Of a DNA stretch of 64,000 nucleotides, positions 22,516-32,763 are shown piece by piece. How positions within the stretch are numbered: the stretch's first letter is position 1; every line of letters starts with the position of its first letter. The stretch is taken from assembly GCA_047967505.1 (NCBI GenBank), contig CM106540.1; one strand, 5' to 3'. A model generated the notes under the pieces. It did no database searches, was not told the origin of the DNA, and worked only from the letters and a program-made list of their open reading frames with translations. The DNA is from Dipteris shenzhenensis (Eukaryota > Polypodiophyta > Polypodiopsida > Gleicheniales). The translations under genes and the position numbers were made by a program.

Positions 22516-23075
22516 TGTTAACAGATTGGTTAACAATATGCCACCGCTGGTAGTTAGTGATGTGATTTGATGGACAATGGCAAGCCCGTAGAGCCAGGAT
22601 TGTGTCTTGGAGCTAGATGGGCCCAAGAGGATGCTAAAAGAATGAGAAGAGAGAGTCGTATAAAGAGATTAGGGTTGGCCCTCCCTTCAAAAGGTGACAT
22701 GTATAAAAGGCCAAATGGTTGACTTTAGTCTTCATTGTTGTATGCACAAGTTTGGAATACAAGCTCCCTCTTCCCTTTCAAGAGTGTCTTTGGGTGTTCT
22801 CTTGTTTACTTTGTAGTGCCTTTGTGTTTGCCACTCCATCCCCCCTCACTCTCCTCTTCCCTTCTCCTTCTCTCTCCCTTCTCTCCTCTCTTCTCCCTTC
22901 TCCCCCTTCCCTCTTTCTCTCGTGGAAACACATTGTAATAATTTGGGAGCCGCTTGAGTGACACATGCGGATGGCTCGTGCCTTGCATTGATCTCACAAG
23001 GAATAGCTTGGAGTGGAGGCTCCATCGGTATTTTTTCAAGATCCCCATGGCACGTGAGTCATTGTCGAGACTACA
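22516..23075 (+). repeat. 3' LTR of GypD (560 bp)
   Basis: It starts TGTTAACAG and ends GAGACTACA. GTATAAAAGGCC near 22701 aligns with the left LTR TATA region. Compared with the left copy it has insertions near 22665-22695 and 22790-22815 and many substitutions, indicating an old element. Confidence 0.75.
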
Positions 23076-25235
23076 CAGATAAAAAATCCAATCATGAAAC
23101 CAAGGTTGATCATATGGATGTTACTATTCAACTTCAAGATCATCCACAAACTTGGTTCATCCCACTCTGTGGCACCGACTATTTATCTCAAACCAAAAAC
23201 AAAAAATCCAAAGAAGGTATAGATGACGGTCTCCCCAATGTAGGACTATTCAATATGTTTTAGTGTATGAGAATAAGAACAAAGAGATCTTGGAGTACCT
23301 TTCCAAGACACATTCAAAGAAAGTATAGTAATAAAGCCAAGATGAATCTAGACCAAGTTGGAAAAGAGAGTTTCAACTTGGAGGCTCATATTTAAATCAT
23401 AGAAGCTCGAATTCACACCACAAAAAAGGTACTAGTACCAAGATCCAAGTAATGGAAGTCTAGGACAAGTTTTTTAATGAGGCATAATCACCTTCGATAG
23501 CATTCATCAGCAAAACAATGAGACAAAGTGTAGGTAGAGGTGAGGGCTGTTATAGCTCTTGATAAAGCCAACAAATCCCTTTGGGCCAATGTCAAAGAAA
23601 TGAGATGAACCAAACATAGGATGGGCATTAAAACCTAAATGATCAAGGCCACCCCCACCGAAAGAATGTCTACAAGTACTAGGAACACTCAATGGAGGAA
23701 AAAGGGTCAAATGTAGGGCACTGAAGTAGCCCAAGAGCTACTCCTTTAGCAATAATAAATACAAGAATTAAGGGTTCAAGAACACAGTCAGGTAGCCAAA
23801 CTTATGAAGGACGAGCCCAAGGAATTTGTCAAAGAAGGGACACCGATGCCTGCCCCTTGTCACACTACAAACCCAATATTAGACTTTGTTGTGGCTATCA
23901 AACAGGGAAATCCGAAGTACAGACACGTGAGTTGACTTCCCCAGTCTCCTTGACAATGGCATTAAACATCGAGCCGGCATGGCAACAAAGGGGAATCTAG
24001 ATTGCATAGTCTAGAATTGGCAATCTACCTTTAAATGCCAAGAACAATTGCAAATTGCAAGTGTATGACTAGAAGAATGAATCAACATTTGACCACCATT
24101 CGTCGCTAACATGTTTGGCAATCTTGTTGGGGAATGGAATGGTATGTTCTAGGTGAGAATATAAAGCAATGCAAAAAAATGGTGTGAACCAACTCACAGT
24201 GAATCTCAGGACTAGAGAACTTCATATCTCATCATCGACAAACATATCAGTACAAAGATGAGAATGGATAGCAAGATTAGCAGCGCAGGTTAGTAAACTA
24301 TGATTTTGAATGAAGAGGAGACTCAAACCAAAGAGGAAAGTGGGAAAATTGGTCAGTTTGAGGCCAGAATACGATGTCAAAGAACAAAGAGAGAACAAGC
24401 ATCAAAACAAGAACAAAAGAATCAAATGCCCTACCTCTCAAGGAGAATCAAGTAAATTTTGGCAAAAATTGGGAACTAAATCCCCATCAAACTCACAAAG
24501 GCAACTTCCTATATGCAAATTTTTCCACCAATGGAGGAAATATTGTAATGCGAAGAGTACTCAACATACTTCCCCACCATCTTTATAGATAAATCCATTG
24601 AGTGGTTTGATCAGAAATGATCATTCACCACATGGACCAAATTAAAGGAGGCCTTATTAAAAACTTCTCAACATGAGTTCAATAAGGAAACTCAATCGAA
24701 TCAAGAAAAAGTTTGATGGATAGGTGTGTGACTTTCTGGGTCGAATGATAGTGTTGACCAATCAACTAAACAACGTTGCATTTGTAGTTGTTGCCAAGCC
24801 TCACTAATGGCATAGAGTTATGTAACATGAAGATCACTTATCTGACAAGAATCTATGATGAATTACTTCACAAAGGAATTGTGATTGAGAAAGGAATAAA
24901 AAATGAAGCCAAAAGAAAGAAGAAAGCTATCTTTCATGATGTGGACATAACAAGGGACACCAAAATCAACCTCTAAAGGAATTGGAAATACAAGGTTTCC
25001 CAAAAATGTAGATGATGGTGCCATAAGTGCAAGTGAATGGCCTTATAACAAATGAGTATCTATTGGGTAAATATTGCAATATATGCAATCGTTCAAGCCA
25101 CACGACTAAAAAATGCTTGGTCAACAAACACAAGAAAATTATAAAGTCCACCAAGTGGGAAGGGAGGCCAATGCCTATCAACATAACATGTTAATTTTGT
25201 AGAAATGAAGGTCACCACAAGAGCGAATGCTGACT
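23076..25235 (+). pseudogene. Ty3/gypsy-type gag remnant with two CCHC zinc knuckles
   Basis: Downstream of GypD lies a second, separate-looking coding relic. At about 24586-24760 the plus-strand translation reads IEWFDQK..FTTWTKLKEALLKTSQ, the W-x-x-x...W-x-x-L-K-x-x-F/L pattern of a retrotransposon gag. In one frame further on come two knuckles of the spacing C-x2-C-x4-H-x4-C: CNICNRSSHTTKKC at 25075-25116, and a second at 25189-25230 whose second codon is a stop. Many stops and shifts precede them. A nucleic-acid-binding gag origin is secure for the knuckle region; 23076-24300 is assigned only by proximity. Confidence 0.6.
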
Positions 25236-26094
25236 GTGAAGGTAGCAACTTGGCAAGCTACAAAAAGCATGCGACTGTGCACCAACTGTATGAGAGGGGA
25301 ACTAATAATTCATCATAGGTAGACAGCACACCCCAATACATAAGCCTTTTAAAAATTTTGTGCTCTCTTTCTCATTTGAGCTTTGTGCAATGCAATGGTT
25401 TAACCTAATTGAAACATGAGGCCGTCAACGGGTTGACATCAAAGAAGATGAGGGTGAGCAACCGAAGGGGCCAAAGAACAATGCACCTCCTCTTTGTCAA
25501 TGGCCACTTATAGTTGCAATCAACTACTTGCACTTCATAGGCCTTTTTAGAAACATTTCAACAAGACCACCCATATGCATTAAATCATCATTCGAAGTAA
25601 CAAGTTTTTCTCAAGCCAATGTAGACCAAAGAAGAAAGCATCGGTAGTCAAAGTAGTTTGATGTAAGCTGCACAGAGTACTAGACATGCAACCAAATAAG
25701 CAAGTGGATAGTTTGGGACAAAGCATAGCTTCGTTGGAGTCGTGTAGGCATTGAGGTGGCTATCACAAAAAAAGTGGATTCATAAAAAAGTGTTAAGCAA
25801 TGGTGGCTATGGTCATGGCTTGAGGAGGGTATAGCCTCGTGGGATTGTAAATCTTGGACATCATGGATTTCGTGGAGCATTGGATTTTTGAAGAGCTCAC
25901 AAGAAGTCCAGGAGGAGAGAGCGACGACAATTCATGATAGAGCAATTGGCGGCCGCTTGATGTGGCATGTACAGAGCTAGCCTTGAATAGACTAGCATGG
26001 GAAATGATGGTGGTTGTAGGTGGGAATTAAGGCAACTCAAGTGTGGCAAGGCAGCTGAAGGCACGATTGGCTGTGGGTTCTATGCCATAGATTT
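25236..26094. other. spacer, nothing recognised
   Basis: AT-rich sequence with no frame that resembles a known family on either strand. Confidence 0.4.
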
Positions 26095-26275
26095 AACCTT
26101 TAACATACGTCTGGCCATCTCCATTAGAGTCCAATTCTTTCGCTCTACAACTCCATTCTCCTATGGTGTATAAGGAGTAGTAGATGAACTATGCCATGAG
26201 AAGACACGTAGTCATTAAACTCATGTGACATACACACCCTTCGTGTCAGTACAAAGTGTAACTATCTTGTGGCCC
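26095..26275 (-). pseudogene. copia integrase core scrap
   Basis: The minus-strand translation gives a decayed LRTD-like block (LCTDTKGVYV) and then TTPYTP, a stop, and ENGVVERKNWTLMEMARRML. This is the second Asp and the Glu region of a copia integrase D,D-35-E core. At least four stops and one frame slip are present. No LTR could be linked to it. It may share an origin with the minus-strand copia relic at 31090-31790. Confidence 0.75.
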
Positions 26276-27016
26276 AAGAAGGGTGCCCAATGGTTGCATT
26301 GGCTTGCTCATGGGGTTGCAAGTTGGGGAAACCAACAAAGAGCATGACCGAGCTTGAGATGATGGAACCTGAGCTGTGTAGGGGTCTAGATAGATTTTGA
26401 AGGCTTCAGAGCTCAAGGCACTATACTCACAATACACAGATCCCTAACAAAATACAAAAAAGGAACTCTTTCCTCAATTGTGCAAATAGATTGTCAAACT
26501 GATGGAGATCTAGGAACACAAGAAGTTGACTGCTTTGAGATGTGATATCTTGAGCTAGGAAGCATAGATCAAGATGATGTAAAAATGCAAAAGTATAGCT
26601 CTCTCTCCCTAAGCTACATGATGCCACCTCCTCCCTACAAAATGCTCCAAAAAATCAAAGCCTTGTTCAAACCCCACTAACCCATCACCAACCCTTCAAA
26701 CCCCACTAGTCCATTGCCCCAATATTCTACCTATTACCACGGATGAAAATATAAGACCATGAGGGGTTTTCGACACGTGGTAGCTTGGAGGAGAAGAGTT
26801 TAGGAAAAGTTGCCATGTGCCACCCTTGGATTGTTTTACGAACTCATGAACTACCACAAGCTCTTGCACTACCACCCTTGGACATCTTAGACTAGCTCTT
26901 GGACTACCACCCTTACCAATGGCCCACACAAACACACGCAAATAAACACAAACACACCACATATATACACATGCATATGTGTACACAACACAAATATACG
27001 CACATGTACATGCGTG
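26276..27016. other. spacer with short direct repeats
   Basis: Words such as CAAACCCCACTA (26668, 26697) and CTACCACCCTTGGACAT/CTACCACCCTTACCA near 26865-26920 repeat. No gene was recognised. Confidence 0.4.
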
Positions 27017-27051
<35 letters not shown>

Positions 27052-27250
27052 TTTTTTCTGTGAAACTCACTCGTGCTCACACACACACACACACACAAGT
27101 TACATGCACGTGCAGGGTGTGCACACGTAACACACGTGCATGCAAGCATAGACAGAGACATGCACGAGTACATAACACACAGAGAGGTAGGGCGTGCATG
27201 CTCTCTCTCTCTCTCTCTTTCTCTGTCTCTCTCACACACACACACACAAG
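27017..27250. repeat. CT and CA dinucleotide microsatellites
   Basis: CT/CA runs lie at about 27017-27051, 27078-27098 and 27201-27249. The long frames across them on both strands (Cys/Val or His/Thr/Ser repeats) are products of the repeat, not genes. Confidence 0.9.
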
Positions 27251-28006
27251 GACACTTATGGGCAAACATCACACATTGTCACTCTCACACATGTGCATAT
27301 GCGCATATGGACAAGCACATACGCATGTGGGTTAGTTATAAGGCCACCTCTGCCTCTGCCAGCAATGCCTCGAGCCAGCAAAATTCACATCGCCACCACC
27401 CCATAACCATAATCTGAAGATTTAGAATCAAGCAAAGTGGGTTAGAAGTCTCTGCTCCCACAACGTGTTCCAGGTTCGAGGAAGCAGGCTCAAGATGGCA
27501 CAAGTTCAAAATGCATTGGGATTACCTTGCCCAGGCAACGGTTCCAAGGATATCCAAAATGCCAGGCCTGGCTCTTACCTTCACTTGCTTGTTCTCGATT
27601 TGTACGCTGGTTTACGGAATGCCGCCTTGTGTAGTAGGTAAGGTAGGCGATGCAGCGATGGTGCAAAAGCACGACAGAAGAACGCCGCTCATCAGAAGAC
27701 CTGTTTCCGTTAGGGCTTGTTAGAAAGGAATGTCTTACAGATAGAGCAGCCCAACAGATCCCCTATCTATCGTGTGTTTCACAAAATCGGCTTCACTACA
27801 TGAGTCCATGGTTCATTACATGAGTCCATAGATAAGGCAGAATTGTACTCAGTTCAAATGCTCAGTATCTGTCAATCTTACCTTCATTGTCTCCATGCGT
27901 GCGACCACTTGCTTTGTTCTTGTTTTGTCTGACAGTCGTTCTTCTACTGTGTGACGGGAGCTTGCCTTGTGTTACGTAGCTTTTTGATTAGGTCTTCCGT
28001 TAATGA
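27251..28006 (+). other. upstream region of the PPR gene
   Basis: It holds the putative promoter and 5' leader, with a short direct repeat (TACATGAGTCCAT at 27800 and 27818). No TATA box or start site could be fixed by eye. Upstream frames are short. Confidence 0.4.
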
Positions 28007-29776
28007 ATGGGCTCACAGCTTAAGCTGCCCCTCTGCAGTCATGCCTTTGGTACAGGTAGAAATGAAGATGCTGTCCCCAAGAGGTTACCTCAGCCGAAGA
28101 AGGGTAAGGGAATTCATAACCTGGCAGGGGAACATTTTAATGACCGTGCATTGTTTGAGACAAACAATCTAATGAATAAATACGTAAAGCGTGGAAGCAT
28201 GCTGGATGCTTGCCATGTCTTTAACAACATGCCAAAGCGCAATACAGTGTCATGGAACATTTTAATACTTGGGTGTGCAAAGCAGGAAGAGGGCGCTTGG
28301 GCTTTGGGGTTGTATGCACGGATGCATGAGGAAGGTGTCCCACCTAATGATCGAACTTTTGTTGGTGCATTAAAGGCATGCCTGGCAGTGCTAGAAGACT
28401 GCAACCAAGGTGAAGGGGAGTTTGCGAAAGTAGGTTGCCCGGCAAAAGGTAGAGCCGTGCACTCCCAGGTAGTAAAGAGTGGTTTTGAGTCAAACACATT
28501 TGTGGGAGCCAACTTGGTGAATATTTATGTGAAATGTGGGAATATGGAGGATGCACGGTGTGTCTTTGATAAATTGCCTTATCGAGATGTGGTAACGTGG
28601 ACTACCATGATCCTGGGGTATGCTGAGCAAGAAGATAGTAGAGTGGCTTTAGAACTGTATACATTGATGCACCAGGAAGGTGTCTCACCAGATGATCGAA
28701 CTTTTATCGGTGCACTGAAGGCTTGCAGTAGCCTAGCAGTGCCAGAAGAGGTCAGGCAAGTCGAAGGGGAATGCATGGAAATAGATTGCTTGGCAAAAGG
28801 TAGAGCTATTCACTTTCAAGTAGTAGAATGTGGCTGTGATTCGGGTGTATTTGTGGGAAGCGCTTTGGTGAATATGTATGCAAAATGTGGGAGCATGGAG
28901 GATGCACAGTGTGTGTTTGATGAATTACCTCATCGTAATGTTGTGACATGGACCAGCATGATCCTGGGATATGCTGACCAAGAAGAAAGTGAGGAGGCTT
29001 TTAGACTTTATGCACTAATGCAAGAGCAAGGTTTGTCACCAAACAGCTTTACCTATGTTGCCATCCTGAAAGCATGTAGCAGCACAGCAGATCTGGAAAT
29101 TGGAAGGGAACTGCATTTACAAATTAGCAGGATTGGTTTTGAGACCGTTGGAAGTGTGGCAAACAGCCTTATCCACATGTATGCTAAATGTGGGAGCATG
29201 ATTGACGCTCAACATTTGTTTGATGCATTGCTCACAAGGGAGGTTGTAGCATGTAATGCATTAATTACAGGATATGCCCGCCAGGGAGAAAGCGACCTTG
29301 TGTTCCATTTGTTTGAGAGAATGATGTGGGAAGGCATACAGCCAACCGGGGTCACATTTCTTAGTGTTCTCAACGTATGCAGTCACGTGGGTCTAGTGGA
29401 CAGAGGCCAAGAATACTTTCAGAAGATGAGCAGTTACTGCACTACCCCAAATATCGAGCACTATGCTTGCATGGCTGATCTCCTTAGCCGTGCAGGCCGA
29501 GTAGAGGAAGCAGTGGTGATGGTTGAGACGATGCCTTTCCAACCTAATGTTGTTATATGGTTAACTGTGTTGAGTGCTTGTCGGAAGTGGAAAAATGTAG
29601 AGGTTGGAAGGCATGTCTTTGAAAATGTGGTGAGACTAGATGAAAAGCTGTCTCCAGCATATGTCTTGATGGCAAACATATATGCTGAGGCTCACATGCA
29701 GGAGGACTCTGACAAGATTGAGGTGATGAGAAAGATTGCTCAAGCATGGATGCCAGGACACAGCTGGTGGCACTGA
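28007..29776 (+). CDS. PLS-class pentatricopeptide repeat protein, E-type C-terminus
   Basis: This is a 589-residue intronless frame from a true ATG. PPR units recur about every 100 residues as long-short sets. Examples are LMNKYVKRGSMLDACHVFNNMPKRNTVSWN (about 54-84), LVNIYVKCGNMEDARCVFDKLPYRDVVTWT (170-199), LVNMYAKCGSMEDAQCVFDELPHRNVVTWT (287-316) and LIHMYAKCGSMIDAQHLFD (388-406), each followed by a G-Y-A and a P...TF..L.AC unit. Residues 480-585 match the E/E+ region (IEHYACMADLLSRAGRVEEA, YVLMANIYAEA). Such proteins bind organellar RNA and often specify C-to-U or, in ferns and hornworts, U-to-C editing sites. The frame stops at TGA 29774, exactly where a DYW domain should begin, and that domain follows in broken form. 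It is either a truncated but expressed E-type protein or a young pseudogene. No organelle transit peptide is obvious at the chosen start. Confidence 0.85.
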   Translation: MGSQLKLPLCSHAFGTGRNEDAVPKRLPQPKKGKGIHNLAGEHFNDRALFETNNLMNKYVKRGSMLDACHVFNNMPKRNTVSWNILILGCAKQEEGAWALGLYARMHEEGVPPNDRTFVGALKACLAVLEDCNQGEGEFAKVGCPAKGRAVHSQVVKSGFESNTFVGANLVNIYVKCGNMEDARCVFDKLPYRDVVTWTTMILGYAEQEDSRVALELYTLMHQEGVSPDDRTFIGALKACSSLAVPEEVRQVEGECMEIDCLAKGRAIHFQVVECGCDSGVFVGSALVNMYAKCGSMEDAQCVFDELPHRNVVTWTSMILGYADQEESEEAFRLYALMQEQGLSPNSFTYVAILKACSSTADLEIGRELHLQISRIGFETVGSVANSLIHMYAKCGSMIDAQHLFDALLTREVVACNALITGYARQGESDLVFHLFERMMWEGIQPTGVTFLSVLNVCSHVGLVDRGQEYFQKMSSYCTTPNIEHYACMADLLSRAGRVEEAVVMVETMPFQPNVVIWLTVLSACRKWKNVEVGRHVFENVVRLDEKLSPAYVLMANIYAEAHMQEDSDKIEVMRKIAQAWMPGHSWWH

Positions 29777-30090
29777 TTTTAGTGGTATGAGACATGCTCA
29801 AAGCAAAGAAATCTATGCAGAGCTGAAGGATCTTGCTTTGAAAGTGGAGAAAGAGGGATATGCTTCCGATTTGGACAAAAAGTTGCAGTAACGTGTGAGA
29901 TGAAAAGGAAAATGCATCTTTGATATAGTGAGAAACCGGCTATTGCTTGTGCCTTATTCCAGGGACACTAGGCCATTGCTCTTATATCAAAGATAAAAAT
30001 GCAAAATATTATCTGCAGAGATGCAGTTCGCATTCATGACTACAATGAGGGAATGCATTTTCCTTCTCTTTTGGGTCTGTCCAAGTGGAT
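29777..30090 (+). pseudogene. decayed DYW deaminase-like domain of the PPR gene
   Basis: In the +1 frame, 29772-29891 reads TDFSGMRHAQSKEIYAELKDLALKVEKEGYASDL, matching the HP.SKEIYA.L..L...ME.GY.PD region that precedes DYW. It ends in TAA at 29889. From 29927, in another frame, SEKPAIACALFQG, a stop, ALISKIKMQNIICRDAVRIHDYNEGM matches the HSEKLAIAFAL...SKI..R.I..RDA.RFH.F..G of DYW. The canonical HxE and the CxxC...DYW terminus are not intact. At least two frame shifts and two stops are seen. Confidence 0.75.
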
Positions 30091-30157
30091 GCTTCTAGAA
30101 GCACTGGCCTATGGTGAAGCTTTTTGGTAAGATAAATCATGATGGTATCTTGACAAA

Positions 30158-30841
30158 TGGGGGAGTGTTGTGTCAGCAAGTCATTCTATGGACTTAGTTG
30201 TGGTGGCATGGAAATCGGTCCACTGTCTGGACCTTGGAGTTTGTTGCTTCCTTTCATATAGTATTGTTGAGGCTTGTCTGAGACGATGATACGAGGGAGA
30301 ACCAAGTTCAGGTTGGCCCTTGGTACAACTTGAGAGCCAAATGTTTTTCTTTTTCTGGAATGAAGCTATGACCCACTAACTAGTAGCCCATTTAAGGTTT
30401 TTATGAACCTTTATGTTCTTTGTTGGTCTTTTCAACTGGTACCTCACTGATCTCTATTTTTAGCTACCAAGGGTTAGCACTAGTGATTCTATGGGGAGTT
30501 TGGGGTTATAGAGTACTAAAAAGAGCTCTCTTGGGAATCACATAAGCCAACCCTGAACGGATTTCTCACATGATGTGGCCTTCTATTCTTGAGAAAGAAT
30601 TATAGAGGACTAAAGGGGACTAAAGGGCACGCTTGAGAGGGGGATTATATAAGCCAAACCTGAACTCATTTCTCACATGATGTGGGGTTATAGAGGACTA
30701 AAGGGCTCTTTTGAGAGGGATTTATACAAGCCAACCCTGAACTCATTTCTCACTTGATTTCTCTAATTTCTTCAAGCTCCCCTGTTTCCATTTTCCACTC
30801 TCTACTCTTCCATTCCCTTCTGTAAAATCAGTATCAGAGCC
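30158..30841 (+). repeat. candidate copia LTR with PPT-like and PBS-like flanks
   Basis: TGTTGTGTCAG at 30166 is preceded by TGGGGGAG (30158-30165, PPT-like). The sequence runs about 665 bp to TGTAAAATCA (30830). It is followed by GTATCAGAGCC (30831-30841), which matches 10 of 12 bases of the iMet primer site with the preceding CA. ATTATATAAGCC near 30650 is TATA-like. Only one copy was found in the window, so the LTR call rests on the end signals. It ends the DYW remnant of the PPR gene. Confidence 0.45.
30503..30760 (+). repeat. three imperfect copies of a 75-90-bp unit
   Basis: Units starting near 30503, 30596 and 30683 share TTATAGAG(G)ACTAAA, GAGAGGG, ATAAGCCAACCCTGAAC and ATTTCTCACATGATGT. 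They lie inside the candidate LTR and each repeats a TATA-like element. Confidence 0.75.
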
Positions 30842-31089
30842 CTCTTGGACCTATAGGTAAACAAACTATACCCTTGCAGAATAACAATTCATTACAGATT
30901 GTATACTGATTTCTAACCTTATGCTCTAAAGTAACATTCTCACTATCCTGAGAATCCTTATTTACTTTAAAGCTCTAATCCTGGACTTCCTGCCAGACCC
31001 AACCGAAATACCTATCAGTCTTGCATTGGCCTTCAAGAGAATGGTAGAAATCAGTTCCTATCTCAAAAAAAGTTGAGCACATTTACCTC

Positions 31090-31790
31090 TCCAATCCTAC
31101 TTAAAGCATCAACTCATGGAAGACCTTGTACCATGTTTGATCTTTTCAATGATAGTAGGCTCTTGAAATTGAGGTGTCCAAACCTCTTATGCCACAGTGT
31201 GCTGAGATATACCTCTGGATTTCGATGAGGAGAAACAAGAGCTCTTTGATTTGGAACTATTGATGAAAGCTTGAACATTCTACCAATCATGGCACCTTCT
31301 ACAGTGATGGAGTTGGGATTTTCTAGTTCCCTAACTATGCAGCACTTGTTGCAAATAACTTTTATAACTCTCTGTCATTTGACTAATGGAGAGAAGATTT
31401 TGTGTCATAGTTAGAACACAGAATTCATCACCAACACTGTCTATAGTAATTGTATCACTATGTAGTGGTATGTTACCAATTCCTTCAATTTTTGTGTGTG
31501 TTTTGTCACCCATAACAACATTCTCTTGGCATTTCTATTTGGATGTCATTCACAAAATTAACGTGTTTTGAAAGTCATGCGGTTTCTTGCACGTGAGTCA
31601 AACCACCACATATTCTCTCCTTTCTGATTCTTATTAACAGGCCAATGGCATATCGAGAAATGAGAACTTTCTGCTGGAACTGATCTTGAGAATTATCTCA
31701 TAATGATCATTGGCATAATGTGCAGATTGCCTGCTTTGATTGCCTTGATTTTGATGTTGATTACCAAAATGTGAAAATCACTATACCATC
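31090..31790 (-). pseudogene. copia gag-linker/protease/pre-integrase relic
   Basis: The minus strand reads, from right to left, a Gln/Asn-rich linker (GNQHQNQGNQSRQS near 31780-31720). Next is a degraded protease motif (WWFDSRARNRMT near 31600), where the catalytic D-S-G is corrupted. Then comes an open segment 31331-31513 (GDKTHTKIEGIGNI ... NLLSISQM), typical of the protease C-terminus. Last is LWHKRFGHLNFKSLL near 31190, the GAG-pre-integrase His motif. Frames shift between these pieces. It is an old copia fragment in the orientation opposite to the PPR gene. Confidence 0.8.
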
Positions 31791-32763
31791 AAGACCATCC
31801 TAAAATCTGCTGTGGACATCACTTACAGATGACAAGTGGTTATGGGAAATGCAATACCCAACAATAATGCCTAATGCACTCACAGATGGTGTGCGATTTT
31901 ATACCCCTCCTTTGCTCAAGTATGCTCTTTAACCTGAAGGTGAAGGTTAACCCTATGATCCAGGATCCAGACTTGAACTCCATGGAAGAGAGAATTTTGT
32001 GACTACACAAAAAAGTACACCTTCTACATTATTCACAAAGAACAGGATACAATATGAGCATAAACCTAACATGGCTTCCCAAAGTCTATGAGATCTACTC
32101 ATACCCACCAACTTAAGTCCCATAAGGGATTCCTATAACTTAGCCCACTTCACCATGAATACAACAGAAACATACGTCACACCACATTTACATGTATGTA
32201 GACACCCAATGACCTATGCATACATCAACAAATTGTTTTTGATGCTCGTCGTTGAAAATAGTTTTTGCAGTCTTGACAATACTCTAAACATCTTCTCCTA
32301 GATGTATTGGACACTTTTGTGGCAAGCAATATGACTTAGTATTGTACTACTTTGTATAATAAAAAGATAAGGATGATGTAAGGTCACATTTTTGTATGAT
32401 GGGAGATTCACAAACATTAAAACTTTCCTTCATATTTGCACAGTCTTCTATGAAAGCTATATAGCTCTTGAAATTGTCATGCAAATTTTACCTTACATGT
32501 GTGAAAGCGTTGAGTTTGAATGCCTAGTTTATATGTGGAGTAGCTTCTCAAATGCCCATCATTTCTAATGTCGATATGGTCAAAATGCAAGTGTCAAATT
32601 GTAATCAATGTGATTCTCTTCTTTCTAATGTGCATGAATGTTTTGGCAGTCAAATGGAAGGCCAAATCTTTTGTTTTGTACTCATGAAATAAATCTTTCT
32701 TAGCATAGAAAATGAATGGGTGCAGAACATTTCATTGAATTGTTTTGGTCATTTATATAAAGT
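31791..32763. other. spacer, nothing recognised
   Basis: AT-rich with no long frame. The right part leads into the foldback element. Confidence 0.4.

Larger units (their letters stand above)
19210..23075 (+). mobile_element. GypD: degraded Ty3/gypsy-like LTR element
   Basis: Two similar LTRs (about 19210-19663 and 22516-23075) bracket a 2.85-kb interior with no intact coding. The left LTR is followed at once by a primer site resembling the Asp-tRNA site of plant gypsy elements. The right LTR is preceded by a purine tract (AGAAAGGGGGGCA). The interior has a minisatellite and one open Pro-rich segment. No pol domain was seen, so it is a non-autonomous or heavily deleted copy. No target duplication could be established because the 5' edge is eroded. 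Confidence 0.75.

Noticed and set aside
26913-27417. Cys/Val-rich and His/Thr-rich frames of 110-124 codons
   Set aside because: Created by CA/CT dinucleotide repeats.
27465-27500. Possible tRNA B box (CAGGTTCGAGG)
   Set aside because: No A box, acceptor stem or cloverleaf could be built around it.
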